Of a stretch of 34,377 nucleotides of DNA, positions 26,267-33,427 are shown one piece after another. The notes below the pieces were generated by a model. That model was not told the origin of the DNA. It did not search any database and worked only from the letters and a program-made list of their open reading frames with translations. How positions within the stretch are numbered: position 1 is the stretch's first letter; each line of letters starts with the position of its first letter. The DNA comes from Salinivirgaceae bacterium (GTDB lineage: Bacteria > Bacteroidota > Bacteroidia > Bacteroidales > SZUA-534): contig JAFYYJ010000071.1 in NCBI GenBank assembly GCA_017557605.1, positions 1 through 34,377 of the forward strand, read 5' to 3'. A program made the position numbers and the translations under genes.

Positions 26267-26916
26267 AACGAGAGAATCAGTTTTTTGTCAATTTCGCCTA
26301 ACGAATGAAGTTGCGCGTCGGCAATAACGAACTCTTTGCGCTCAAACATTGCCGTATCGGGCACAGCTATAACCTTCATACAAGCGGCTTTGCCAGCCAA
26401 CACCCCATAAAACGAATCTTCCAGCACAAGGCATTCCGTCGGGTTGGTTTTCAGTAGTTCGGCAGTCCGCAGGAAAATTTCGGGATGTGGCTTGCCGTGA
26501 GGCAGGTTTTCCGCCGACATTATTTCGCTAAAATATTGACGGATAGAAAGTTTGTCAAGAACCACATTTATGAGCGACATTGCCGACGACGAAGCCACGG
26601 CCATTTTCAAGCCTAAAGAGGAAAAAAGTTCAACGGCATGCTGTACGCCAGCCATAGGTTGGGCGTGCAGTCCAACAAGGCGAGTGGTCTCGGCAAGTAT
26701 TTCAGAGGCAACCTTTTCGGTATCTGTTATTTTGCCGGGGTTTCTTGTACTCCAGTGTTTTGCTACTTCTGTTACGCGCATGCCTGTTGTCGAGCGGCAG
26801 TCGTCTTCCGTCAGGTTGATTCCGTAAGCCGAAAAAACGGTCCTTTCGGCTTGCCGCCAAAATGGTTCCGAATCGACCAGAAGGCCGTCCATATCGAATA
26901 TAACGGATTGTATCAT
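26263..26916 (-). CDS. HAD-superfamily sugar-phosphate phosphatase
   Basis: 217 residues with the HAD motifs: I = FDMDGLLVDSEP (D8 nucleophile, D10 acid/base), II = AVASSS, III = the Lys in HGKPHPEIF, and IV = VLEDS. The cap (about 17-85) is helical, subfamily I. It resembles hexitol or 2-deoxyglucose-6-phosphate phosphatases (HxpB/YniC type) and beta-phosphoglucomutases. The substrate cannot be told, but the residues after motif I favour a phosphatase. It is upstream of and coupled to gluQ (4-bp overlap), with no obvious functional link. Confidence 0.88.
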   Translation of the reverse strand: MIQSVIFDMDGLLVDSEPFWRQAERTVFSAYGINLTEDDCRSTTGMRVTEVAKHWSTRNPGKITDTEKVASEILAETTRLVGLHAQPMAGVQHAVELFSSLGLKMAVASSSAMSLINVVLDKLSIRQYFSEIMSAENLPHGKPHPEIFLRTAELLKTNPTECLVLEDSFYGVLAGKAACMKVIAVPDTAMFERKEFVIADAQLHSLGEIDKKLILSL

Positions 26917-27088
26917 AGAGAGGGGAAGTGTTGAAATGTTTAGAGGTAAGAGTAATGTTTAAAGTTTAATGAGTAATGATTAATGAGTACAGTCCATTGT
27001 TTTGCGTTCGTAATTCAAAATTCTTAATTGCTTATGCCTTTTGCCTTATGCCTTTTCAACTTTACTCTTTACACTTTACTCTCTGCCG
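26917..27088. repeat. Composite intergenic repeat, copy B
   Basis: 172 bp between the U32 gene and the HAD gene. The module order is as in copy A (1214-1383): GTTTAAAGTTTAA words, a block at 27007-27029 differing from copy A by one base in 23, then TGCCTT words (about 27034-27055). Here a further run of CTTTACTC words (27058-27083) ends at the U32 stop codon. No coding potential. Confidence 0.7.
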
Positions 27089-28369
27089 TCATTCCATAAG
27101 GCTCGGGCGCATATCGACGAGTTTATAAACGCGGTCGCCGCGGCGGATAACCTGGCTTGTGGCTATTGATAGCGCCTCGCCTTTCTCAGCATGCTCCACG
27201 GGTTTCAAATCGACACGCATCTCGCTGATAGTGTGTTCGTAAACACCGGTTGTCTCGCCAATTATCAGTAGTTCGTCACCCTTGTTCAAATCGCCGCTTT
27301 CAAGTGTTATCTCTGCTACATTCAGCTTTGTGAAGTAATTGGTGCATTTTCCCACATACTCTTTGCGTTTGGTGGCTTTTGAGCCGTACACACCACTCCA
27401 TTCTCCGAGCTTGCGGCCAAGGTAGTAGCCGTCCCAGAATCCGCGGTTGAACACCTTCCGCAGCCGTTCTGTCAGACTGTCAATCAGCTCCTGATTGAAC
27501 TCTCCGTTGCAAATGGCATCAATAGCGCGGTTGTAGCTGTCAACCACCATTTTGACATATTCTGGCCCGCGTGCGCGACCTTCAATCTTCAAAACCGATA
27601 CGCCGGCGCGCAGAACACGGTCGAGGAAGGGTAGGGTGCACAAATCTTTGGGCGACATAATGTATTTGTCTTCTATCAACAGTTGCTGACCCGACTCGCA
27701 GTCGGTTACCTCGTAGCCCCGGCGGCAAGCCTGGAAGCACTCACCGCGATTGGCCGAACGTCCGTATTGGTGCAGGCTCAGATAGCATTTGCCCGATATG
27801 GCCATACATAGCGCTCCGTGCGCAAACACTTCAATTTGAACCAATTCGCCTTTTGGTCCGCGGATGTTTTGTTCGTGGATAGCCCCGACAATGGCGGCCA
27901 CCTGCTCCAGATTGAGCTCGCGGGCGGTTACCATAACATCGCAGAACTGGGCGAAAAAGCGCACAGCCTCAATGTTGGTTATGTTGAGTTGTGTTGAGGC
28001 GTGAACTTCGACATTCTTGCTTCGCGCATATTGCAGAACCGACAGGTCGGAGGCTATGATAGCCGTCAGTTTGGCCTCGGCGGCGGCGTCAACTATGCGG
28101 TGCATCAGTTCCAACTCGCTGTCATAGACAATGGTGTTTATTGTCAGGTACGATTTCAGTCCGTTCTCTTTGCAAACGGCCACAATCTTGTGCAAATCGG
28201 CTATTGTGAAATTGTTGGCCGAGTGTGCCCTCATATTCAGGTTCTCAATCCCGAAATAAATTGAGTTGGCACCCGCCTGAATAGCGGCGGCGAGCGACTC
28301 GTAAGAGCCAACCGGTGCCATTATCTCTATGTCGTTGCGGCGAATTTCTTTTCCGAAAACTGTTTGCAT
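27089..28369 (-). CDS. U32-family (TrhP-like) tRNA-hydroxylation-type protein
   Basis: 426 residues. The N-terminus APVGSYESLAAAIQAGANSIYFG is a TIM-barrel start, and the U32 signature EVFAHGALCMAISGKCYLSLH with ANRGECFQACRRGY contains the four Cys (C188, C195, C211, C215) thought to hold an iron-sulfur cluster. The family was called peptidase U32, but in E. coli members TrhP (tRNA ho5U34) and RlhA (23S rRNA ho5C) use prephenate for RNA hydroxylation. The length here (426) is near TrhP (about 450) and not RlhA (about 650). So a tRNA role is likely; a protease role is not well supported. Both flanks are repeat-rich intergenic segments. Confidence 0.87.
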   Translation of the reverse strand: MQTVFGKEIRRNDIEIMAPVGSYESLAAAIQAGANSIYFGIENLNMRAHSANNFTIADLHKIVAVCKENGLKSYLTINTIVYDSELELMHRIVDAAAEAKLTAIIASDLSVLQYARSKNVEVHASTQLNITNIEAVRFFAQFCDVMVTARELNLEQVAAIVGAIHEQNIRGPKGELVQIEVFAHGALCMAISGKCYLSLHQYGRSANRGECFQACRRGYEVTDCESGQQLLIEDKYIMSPKDLCTLPFLDRVLRAGVSVLKIEGRARGPEYVKMVVDSYNRAIDAICNGEFNQELIDSLTERLRKVFNRGFWDGYYLGRKLGEWSGVYGSKATKRKEYVGKCTNYFTKLNVAEITLESGDLNKGDELLIIGETTGVYEHTISEMRVDLKPVEHAEKGEALSIATSQVIRRGDRVYKLVDMRPSLME

Positions 28370-28465
28370 ATTTAACGATAACTATAAACGATAACACTGA
28401 TGCTGATGCTGACGCTGACGCAAGCGGTGCGTCCCTATATCGTAATTTATTAATTCCTAAATAGT
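28370..28465. repeat. Repeat-rich intergenic segment between U32 and mrp genes
   Basis: 96 bp with tandem GATGCT and GACGCT units (28399-28420), a dyad GACGCA-AGCGG-TGCGTC (28417-28433), and ACGATAAC words near the left end (28376 and 28388). It shares no long word with copies A and B. Confidence 0.5.
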
Positions 28466-29560
28466 TTACCCTTTCTTGACTTGCACTTTTTTGGTGGCGG
28501 CAAGGTGCTCGTTGCGATATTCAACGGCAGCAATTACATTGTCGGCCAGGGCGTGAAAATAGCTGCCGGTAACCGTTGAGCTGTCGAGGGCTGCCGGAGT
28601 ACCATTGTCGCCTGACTCGCAAACACTCTGCACAAGCGGAATCTGGCCAAGCAAATTCAATCCGTTGGCTTCAGCCTGCTTTTTGCAACCTTCTTTTCCG
28701 AAGATAAAATACTTGTTGTTAGGCAGTTCGGCAGGAGTGAACCATGCCATGTTTTCAACCAGACCAAGCACCGGCACGTTCACTTTGTCGTTTGTGAACA
28801 TGTTCAGACCTTTCATGGCGTCGGCTAACGCTACCTGCTGCGGTGTGCTGACAATAATGGCTCCGGTTATCGCAAGCATTTGAATGATAGCTAGATGAAT
28901 GTCGCCAGTTCCCGGTGGCATGTCGATAAGAAGGTAGTCGAGTTCGCCCCATGCGGTTTGCATAATCATCTGCTTGAGAGCGCTTGTGGCCATTGGTCCG
29001 CGCCAGATTAGCGCATCCGCAGCTGACACAAAGAATCCTATCGACTGCATTTTTATGCCGTATTTTTCGATTGGAACAATCATTTGCTCGTCATCCATTA
29101 CGGGGCGCACGTTGTGCAGGTTGAACATTATCGGGACTGACGGTCCGTAAATATCGGCATCGACAAGACCGACGCGCGCGCCCTTTTGCGCCAGTGCCAC
29201 AGCCAAGTTTGCGGCCACTGTCGATTTCCCGACACCGCCCTTGCCCGATGCAACCGCTATTATATTATGCACGTTGCGGACTCCGTTTGGCTCGTCGTCT
29301 TCAGTTTCAGGTTTTGCTTGAACGCTGATGTTGCCTCTGACATCGATGCCGCTGAAAGCCTGCTCCAATGCGTTCACACAATTCTGTTTCAGCACGGCAA
29401 TGTTTGTACTTTCCTTTTTCCCGACAACCAGCGCGAAGCTGATTTTATTACCTTCAATAACAAGATTTTGCACCATTCCGAGTGCGATAATGTCTTTTTT
29501 CAGCTCGGGGTGGATAACGGTGCGGAGAACCGCAAAAACATTTGCTGCTGATAATTCCAT
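28466..29560 (-). CDS. Mrp/ApbC-type iron-sulfur carrier ATPase
   Basis: 364 residues. Residues 1-80 form an MIP18/DUF59-like domain (VLRTVIHPELKKDIIALGMV), followed by a ParA/MinD-like ATPase. The deviant Walker A is GKGGVGKST (106-114), then DADIYGPS, a LLIDMPPGTGDIHL Walker B and a C-terminal half with FGKEGCKKQAE. Mrp/ApbC proteins bind and deliver iron-sulfur clusters. The C-terminal CxxC pair of classical ApbC is not seen: after VENMAWF the sequence goes FTPAELP. Start at MELSAANVFAVL. A TAnnTTTG element lies 60 bases upstream on the minus strand. Confidence 0.92.
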   Translation of the reverse strand: MELSAANVFAVLRTVIHPELKKDIIALGMVQNLVIEGNKISFALVVGKKESTNIAVLKQNCVNALEQAFSGIDVRGNISVQAKPETEDDEPNGVRNVHNIIAVASGKGGVGKSTVAANLAVALAQKGARVGLVDADIYGPSVPIMFNLHNVRPVMDDEQMIVPIEKYGIKMQSIGFFVSAADALIWRGPMATSALKQMIMQTAWGELDYLLIDMPPGTGDIHLAIIQMLAITGAIIVSTPQQVALADAMKGLNMFTNDKVNVPVLGLVENMAWFTPAELPNNKYFIFGKEGCKKQAEANGLNLLGQIPLVQSVCESGDNGTPAALDSSTVTGSYFHALADNVIAAVEYRNEHLAATKKVQVKKG

Positions 29561-29866
29561 AGTTTTGAATGTTTACCGGCGGCGTATATGAGCGCAGCCG
29601 TCTTTTCTTTATTATGCGGCAAATATAATTTGATTTTAAGATTTCGGTGCTATTTGAAAACAACCGTCGGGCGCGCCTTTCGATATTGAGTGTGATTTAT
29701 TGCCATTTTGTTAATATTCAGCGAATTATCGGCATTGTGGTAAAAAGAAATATTTTTTTAGGGCAAGCTCTTCCAATTCAAAAAATAGTTGTATGTTTGC
29801 ACCGCTAAAAATGAAACGTTTTAGCAGCGTTCTTCGGAATTTTATAAACAACTTTTTGAACAGAAT
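29561..29866. other. Divergent mrp / tRNA-Glu intergenic region
   Basis: No gene is supported. On the minus strand TATATTTG (29627-29620) is a -7 candidate for mrp. On the plus strand TATGTTTG (29792-29799) is one for tRNA-Glu. The remainder is AT-rich and shows no RNA fold or repeat that I recognise. Confidence 0.4.
29792..29799 (+). promoter_or_regulatory. Promoter -7 element for tRNA-Glu and rpsT
   Basis: TATGTTTG, an exact TAnnTTTG match, 67 bases before the tRNA. No TTTG is found at 19-nt spacing upstream. rpsT has no separate promoter that I can see in the 25-bp gap after the tRNA. Confidence 0.4.
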
Positions 29867-29941
29867 GGTCGGTTCATCTAAGGGTTAGGATTCAAGATTT
29901 TCATTCTTGCCATAGGGGTTCGAATCCCCTACCGACTACCA
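29867..29941 (+). tRNA. tRNA-Glu (anticodon UUC)
   Basis: Acceptor GGTCGGT with ACCGACT (first pair G-U), anticodon stem CAAGA/TCTTG with loop TTTTCAT (anticodon TTC at 29900-29902), T arm GGGG-TTCGAAT-CCCC, discriminator A, and CCA encoded. It lies 25 bp before rpsT and is probably on the same transcript. Confidence 0.95.
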
Positions 29942-29966
29942 ATTTTAAGGTTAAAATTTTAAGATT

Positions 29967-30221
29967 ATGGCAAATCATAAGTCATCAGAAAAGAGAATTC
30001 GTCAGACAGCTGCCCGTAACGAGCACAACCGCTATTATGCAAAAACAGCCCGCAACGCTGTCCGCGACTTGCGCGCAACAAGTGTTAAGGCCGATGCAGA
30101 GGCAATGCTTCCGAAAGTAACAGCTATGCTCGACAAACTTGCTAAAAACAACATCATCCACAAGAACAAAGCTGCAAACCTGAAATCAGGTCTGGCTCTT
30201 CATGTGAATTCGTTAGCTTAA
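29967..30221 (+). CDS. rpsT: Ribosomal protein S20
   Basis: 84 residues: [36 protein letters not shown] and so on, a basic all-helical protein of the small subunit. Length and sequence are typical, including the [25 protein letters not shown] tail. It follows tRNA-Glu by 25 bp and has its own strong terminator. S20 often stands alone, as here. Confidence 0.96.
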   Translation: MANHKSSEKRIRQTAARNEHNRYYAKTARNAVRDLRATSVKADAEAMLPKVTAMLDKLAKNNIIHKNKAANLKSGLALHVNSLA

Positions 30222-30242
30222 TAACTTTTTTATAGCATATCT

Positions 30243-30271
30243 AACCCTTCGTTTCGCAACGAGGGGTTTTT
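30243..30271 (+). terminator. Terminator after rpsT
   Basis: 11-bp stem AACCCTTCGTT (30243-30253) with AACGAGGGGTT (30258-30268), one T-G pair, TCGC loop, then T residues. Confidence 0.88.
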
Positions 30272-30295
30272 GCGTTTATAAACAAATCGAATGCG

Positions 30296-30748
30296 ATGAG
30301 AACGAAATTCCTGACAATTGCGCTGTTGTGCTGCGTCATTGCGGGTTGCAAGCCGACAGCCAAAACAACCAAAGCCGACAGCGCGCGGCAAGGTGCCAAA
30401 ACCGAAAGCGTTTCGGCGAAAAAGCCCGCCGTAGTTGAGAATTTCGACAAATTCTACGACCGTTTCCACAACGACAGTCTGTTTCAGATTTCGCGTGTAA
30501 AATTTCCGATTGAGGGTTTTTGTGTCAGTTCCGATACCATAGCCAAATGGTCAACCAAAAACTGGCTGATGATGCGCACCCGCATCTACGATGTTGACAC
30601 GACCAAATATAAAGTGAGCTACAATAAAACCGACAAAACTTTTACCGAGCGTGTCTGGATTGAGAACGCCGGTCTTGTCACCGAATGCCGCTTTGAGCTG
30701 ATAGGCGGCAAGTGGTGGCTGGTTTATCTGCAGGATGAGAATAATTGA
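30296..30748 (+). CDS. Putative lipoprotein, DUF4348-like
   Basis: 150 residues. A lipoprotein signal (MRTKFLTIALLCCVIAGC, lipobox VIAGC, C18) is followed by a low-complexity Thr/Lys/Ala linker (19-45) and a compact domain. FDKFYDRFHNDSLFQISRVKFPIEG and KWWLVYLQDE resemble the DUF4348 lipoproteins of Bacteroidales; this match is from memory and not certain. No enzymatic motif is visible. It lies between rpsT and tRNA-Phe, with terminators on both sides, so it is transcribed alone. It is probably surface- or periplasm-facing; function unknown. Confidence 0.7.
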   Translation: MRTKFLTIALLCCVIAGCKPTAKTTKADSARQGAKTESVSAKKPAVVENFDKFYDRFHNDSLFQISRVKFPIEGFCVSSDTIAKWSTKNWLMMRTRIYDVDTTKYKVSYNKTDKTFTERVWIENAGLVTECRFELIGGKWWLVYLQDENN

Positions 30749-30789
30749 GGAAGGGAAGTGACAAGATTTTCTTCTCGCACGTAAAAACG

Positions 30790-30822
30790 AAAAAAGGACT
30801 TCAATTTTGAAGTCCTTTTTTT
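30790..30822. terminator. Bidirectional terminator between lipoprotein gene and tRNA-Phe
   Basis: AAAAAAGGACTTCA (30790-30803) pairs with TGAAGTCCTTTTTT (30808-30821) around a 4-nt loop. The A and T tracts make it suitable for both convergent units. Confidence 0.85.
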
Positions 30823-30828
30823 GTGAGG

Positions 30829-30901
30829 TGGTGCCACCGGGAATCGAACCAGGGACACAAGGATTTTCAGTCCTTTGCTCTACCAACTGAGCTATGGCAC
30901 C
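30829..30901 (-). tRNA. tRNA-Phe (anticodon GAA)
   Basis: Minus strand: acceptor GGTGCCA with TGGCACC, D stem GCTC/GAGC, anticodon stem AAGGA/TCCTT with loop CTGAAAA (anticodon GAA), T loop TTCGATT, discriminator A; CCA not encoded. The T stem is CCTGG opposite CCCGG, which leaves a T-C mismatch in its middle pair. Confidence 0.93.
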
Positions 30902-30981
30902 CCGTTTGCTTAAGAGCGGTGCAAAAGTACAAAAAAATTGAAACCGCCAAAATTTTGGCATAAAAAAAGCAGAAGAGTTGC

Positions 30982-30989
30982 TACATTTG
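30982..30989 (+). promoter_or_regulatory. Promoter -7 element close to the glycosyltransferase start
   Basis: TACATTTG, an exact TAnnTTTG match, only 4 bases before the ATG at 30994. TTTG lies at 30954-30957, a 24-nt spacer, longer than the 19 nt seen elsewhere here. If it is used, the mRNA would be nearly leaderless. Confidence 0.4.
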
Positions 30990-30993
30990 TAAT

Positions 30994-32082
30994 ATGTACA
31001 CTGTTATTTGCATATCGGCAGCTGTTGTTTTGTGTTATACCGTACTGATAATCTGTCTGTTCGGTGGTTTTAGGAAAATGGCCAAACGGCAGCCAGCCAA
31101 TACCGAGGTTGTTCCTGTAAGCATTATTCTTCCGTTCCGCAACGAGGAGCATTGTATTGAAACGGCAATAAGTAGCCTGCTGGCGCAAAAATATGATTCC
31201 GATTTTGAGATAATTGCCGTGGACGACCACAGTACCGACAACTCGTGGCAACAGCTGAGCAATTTGGCTACCGCCGAGCCGCGTCTGCGCCTTTTGAAAG
31301 CCAATGGCAGCGGCAAGAAAAACGCACTGGCGGAGGGATTGGCCGCATCGCGCTTCGGGTGCGTAGCGGTAGCCGATGCCGATTGCCGTTATCCCGAACG
31401 GTGGCTTCAGTCAATGGCTTCGGAGTTCGTAAAAAACGGATGCTTGCTGTTGTGTGCACCTGTAAAGATAGGCGGTATGAGCAATTGGTTCGGTAATTTC
31501 CAATTTGTCGATTTTGCAAGTCTGGTTGGCAGTGGGATAGGAGCGGCTGGTTGCGGACTGCCCATAATGTGCAATGGTGCCAATATGATGTTCGACAAGG
31601 AAACTGTAATGTGTATGAACGACCCGTTCAATACCGCTGTGGAGTCGGGCGATGATGTTTTTCTGCTTCACGCGGTAAAGCGCCATGACAAACAAAAAAT
31701 CAGTTTCACTTGCCGGCCCGAAACCATTGTTGAGACCAAAGCGGCACCTACGATTGCTGGTTTTATTCGCCAGCGTATGCGGTGGGGCGGAAAAACCACT
31801 TCATACACCGATGCCGACAGCATTATTGTAGCGGGAATTGTCGCTGCAACGGCCGTGTGTGTTGTGGCAAGCCTGTTGCTGATTCCTTGGTCGTGGATTC
31901 CGGTGACGGTGGTTCTTGTGTCAAAAACAACGGTGGACACTCTTATGCTCTGTTCTGTCTGCAAAGTTTTCGGCAACAGACGTCTTCTTTGGCAAATGCC
32001 GGTGTATGAGATTGTTGTGGCGTTATACACTGTTGCGGTAGTTGTGGGAACAATCTTTGGCGCAAACAAAAAATGGAAGTGA
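30994..32082 (+). CDS. Family 2 glycosyltransferase, membrane-bound
   Basis: 362 residues. One N-terminal membrane segment (about 3-27) is followed by a GT-A domain: PVSIILPFRNEE (41-52), AVDDHSTDNS (75-84), the DxD-type DAD (128-130), GDD (219-221) and QRMRW (260-264), the QxxRW motif of processive transferases. Two further membrane segments are near 276-310 and 338-356. It likely transfers a sugar from a nucleotide donor in envelope polysaccharide or glycolipid synthesis; the substrate is unknown. It stands 43 bp before the LD-carboxypeptidase gene on the same strand. Confidence 0.88.
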   Translation: MYTVICISAAVVLCYTVLIICLFGGFRKMAKRQPANTEVVPVSIILPFRNEEHCIETAISSLLAQKYDSDFEIIAVDDHSTDNSWQQLSNLATAEPRLRLLKANGSGKKNALAEGLAASRFGCVAVADADCRYPERWLQSMASEFVKNGCLLLCAPVKIGGMSNWFGNFQFVDFASLVGSGIGAAGCGLPIMCNGANMMFDKETVMCMNDPFNTAVESGDDVFLLHAVKRHDKQKISFTCRPETIVETKAAPTIAGFIRQRMRWGGKTTSYTDADSIIVAGIVAATAVCVVASLLLIPWSWIPVTVVLVSKTTVDTLMLCSVCKVFGNRRLLWQMPVYEIVVALYTVAVVVGTIFGANKKWK

Positions 32083-32125
32083 TATGTCAAAAAACTTATA
32101 CATTTAGCCGCTTATTTTTTGAAAA

Positions 32126-33298
32126 ATGAAACTGATAAATCTAAAACTGGCAGCTGGGCTGATTGCTTGTCTGGCCTTGAGTTTCGCCTCTTGCCACAAG
32201 AACGACGACATTGAGGAAATAATCATTGTTAATGATACTACATTTGTCATAAACGAGGTGATAACCGATACTGACACAACGCCGCTCGAGTGTATGGCGC
32301 CGGCGTTTCTGAAGAGGGGCGACAAGGTAGCGCTCATTTCGCCGTCGTACTCCACTCCGATGGAGAACATTGAAAAGGCTGCCGATGTGCTACGCGACTG
32401 GGGATTGGAGCCGGTCATCGGGCCAAATGTCGAAAAACTTGACGCCAACAAGTATGCAGGAACAGCCGCTGAGCGTGCCGCTGATATCCGTTGGGCGCTC
32501 CGCGACCCCGACATCAAGGCCATAATCTGCAACCGAGGCGGCTACGGCTCAATTCAAGTGGTTGACCAGTTGGCACTTCAGGAGTTCACCGAGCATCCGA
32601 AATGGTTTGTCGGTTTCAGCGACATAACAACCCTTCACGGTATGCTTTCGTGCGCCGGAGTGATGAGCATCCACGGCACGATGAGCACATTCCTGGCATC
32701 GTCGGGAGGAACTGACCAGACCAGTACGTTGGTGCGCGACTTGCTAATGGGCAACGTTCCGCAGTATAATGTTCCAGCTCATTCGCAGAACGTTACCGGC
32801 AAGGCAAGCGGGACACTTGTGGGTGGCAACATCTGCACTTTTGTTCCGCTTCTTGGTACCAAAGCCGATGCCACGGCTCATAGCGACATCATTCTGTTCA
32901 TTGAGGAGATTGGCGAGACAATGCACAATATAGACCGCCTTTTCAATACGCTACGTCTCAACGGTGTGCTGTCGCGTTGCAAGGGCGTGGTGTTGGGCGA
33001 GTTTGTCAGCTGCACTGCCGATTTGGGTTACTCCAGCGTTGAGGCTATGCTTCACCAGTATCTTGAGAAATACAATATTCCGGTGTTGTGCGGTTTCCCG
33101 GCCGGACACGATAACAAGAACCTTCCGCTTGTGATGGGTGCCCCCGTAACAATCGATGTCCGCACCGACGGAGCATCACTTACCTTCAACATCGATGGCG
33201 AGCAGACGCCAGTGAACACCAATGGCGCTACACCGCTTGCATTCAGCGTTAAGCAGCTGATTGAGATGTCGGGTAAAACACATATTGAAAACCGATAA
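32126..33298 (+). CDS. LD-carboxypeptidase lipoprotein (S66 family)
   Basis: 390 residues. The N-terminus is a lipoprotein signal (lipobox SFASC, C23) with a short acidic linker before the domain. S66 enzymes cleave the L,D bond of murein tetrapeptides. The nucleophile is S165 in VGFSDITTLHG, with E260 in LFIEEIGETMHNIDRL and H328 in GFPAGHDNKNLPL; ICNRGGYGSIQ (134-143) is the family loop. E. coli LdcA is cytoplasmic, so a lipid-anchored periplasmic form differs in location; similar lipoproteins occur in Bacteroidota. TACATTTA (32099-32106, 7/8) is a weak -7 candidate. It follows the glycosyltransferase gene. Confidence 0.92.
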   Translation: MKLINLKLAAGLIACLALSFASCHKNDDIEEIIIVNDTTFVINEVITDTDTTPLECMAPAFLKRGDKVALISPSYSTPMENIEKAADVLRDWGLEPVIGPNVEKLDANKYAGTAAERAADIRWALRDPDIKAIICNRGGYGSIQVVDQLALQEFTEHPKWFVGFSDITTLHGMLSCAGVMSIHGTMSTFLASSGGTDQTSTLVRDLLMGNVPQYNVPAHSQNVTGKASGTLVGGNICTFVPLLGTKADATAHSDIILFIEEIGETMHNIDRLFNTLRLNGVLSRCKGVVLGEFVSCTADLGYSSVEAMLHQYLEKYNIPVLCGFPAGHDNKNLPLVMGAPVTIDVRTDGASLTFNIDGEQTPVNTNGATPLAFSVKQLIEMSGKTHIENR

Positions 33299-33319
33299 CT
33301 GACCTTTCGATTCATTTTC

Positions 33320-33327
33320 TATATTTG
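33320..33327 (+). promoter_or_regulatory. Promoter -7 element before the small ORF and ketosynthase
   Basis: TATATTTG, an exact TAnnTTTG match, 22 bases before the small ORF start (33350) and 100 before the ketosynthase ATG. No TTTG is found at 19-nt spacing. Confidence 0.42.
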
Positions 33328-33349
33328 CGGTTTGAAATTTTAGCAGCGA

Positions 33350-33424
33350 ATGGCTTCGAATTATCATATCGACCTGACAGACACAGTGGCGTTCTGTTTG
33401 AAAACCAAAGAAATCCGTTTCTAA
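33350..33424 (+). CDS. Small ORF (24 codons) directly before the ketosynthase gene
   Basis: ATG at 33350, TAA at 33422-33424, then three bases and the ketosynthase ATG. The product starts MASNYHIDLTD and ends LKTKEIRF, with no signal, membrane segment or run of one amino acid. The -7 element at 33320 is at the distance seen for yceD (30 versus 28 bases from element start to ATG), so this is the first start codon on the predicted mRNA. It could be a leader peptide, a small protein or a chance frame. I do not recognise it. Confidence 0.4.
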   Translation: MASNYHIDLTDTVAFCLKTKEIRF

Positions 33425-33427
33425 CCG

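Noticed and set aside
26940..27083. Repeated short words that might suggest a CRISPR array
   Set aside because: No constant-length repeat with unique spacers; the units vary in length and are AT-rich intergenic words.
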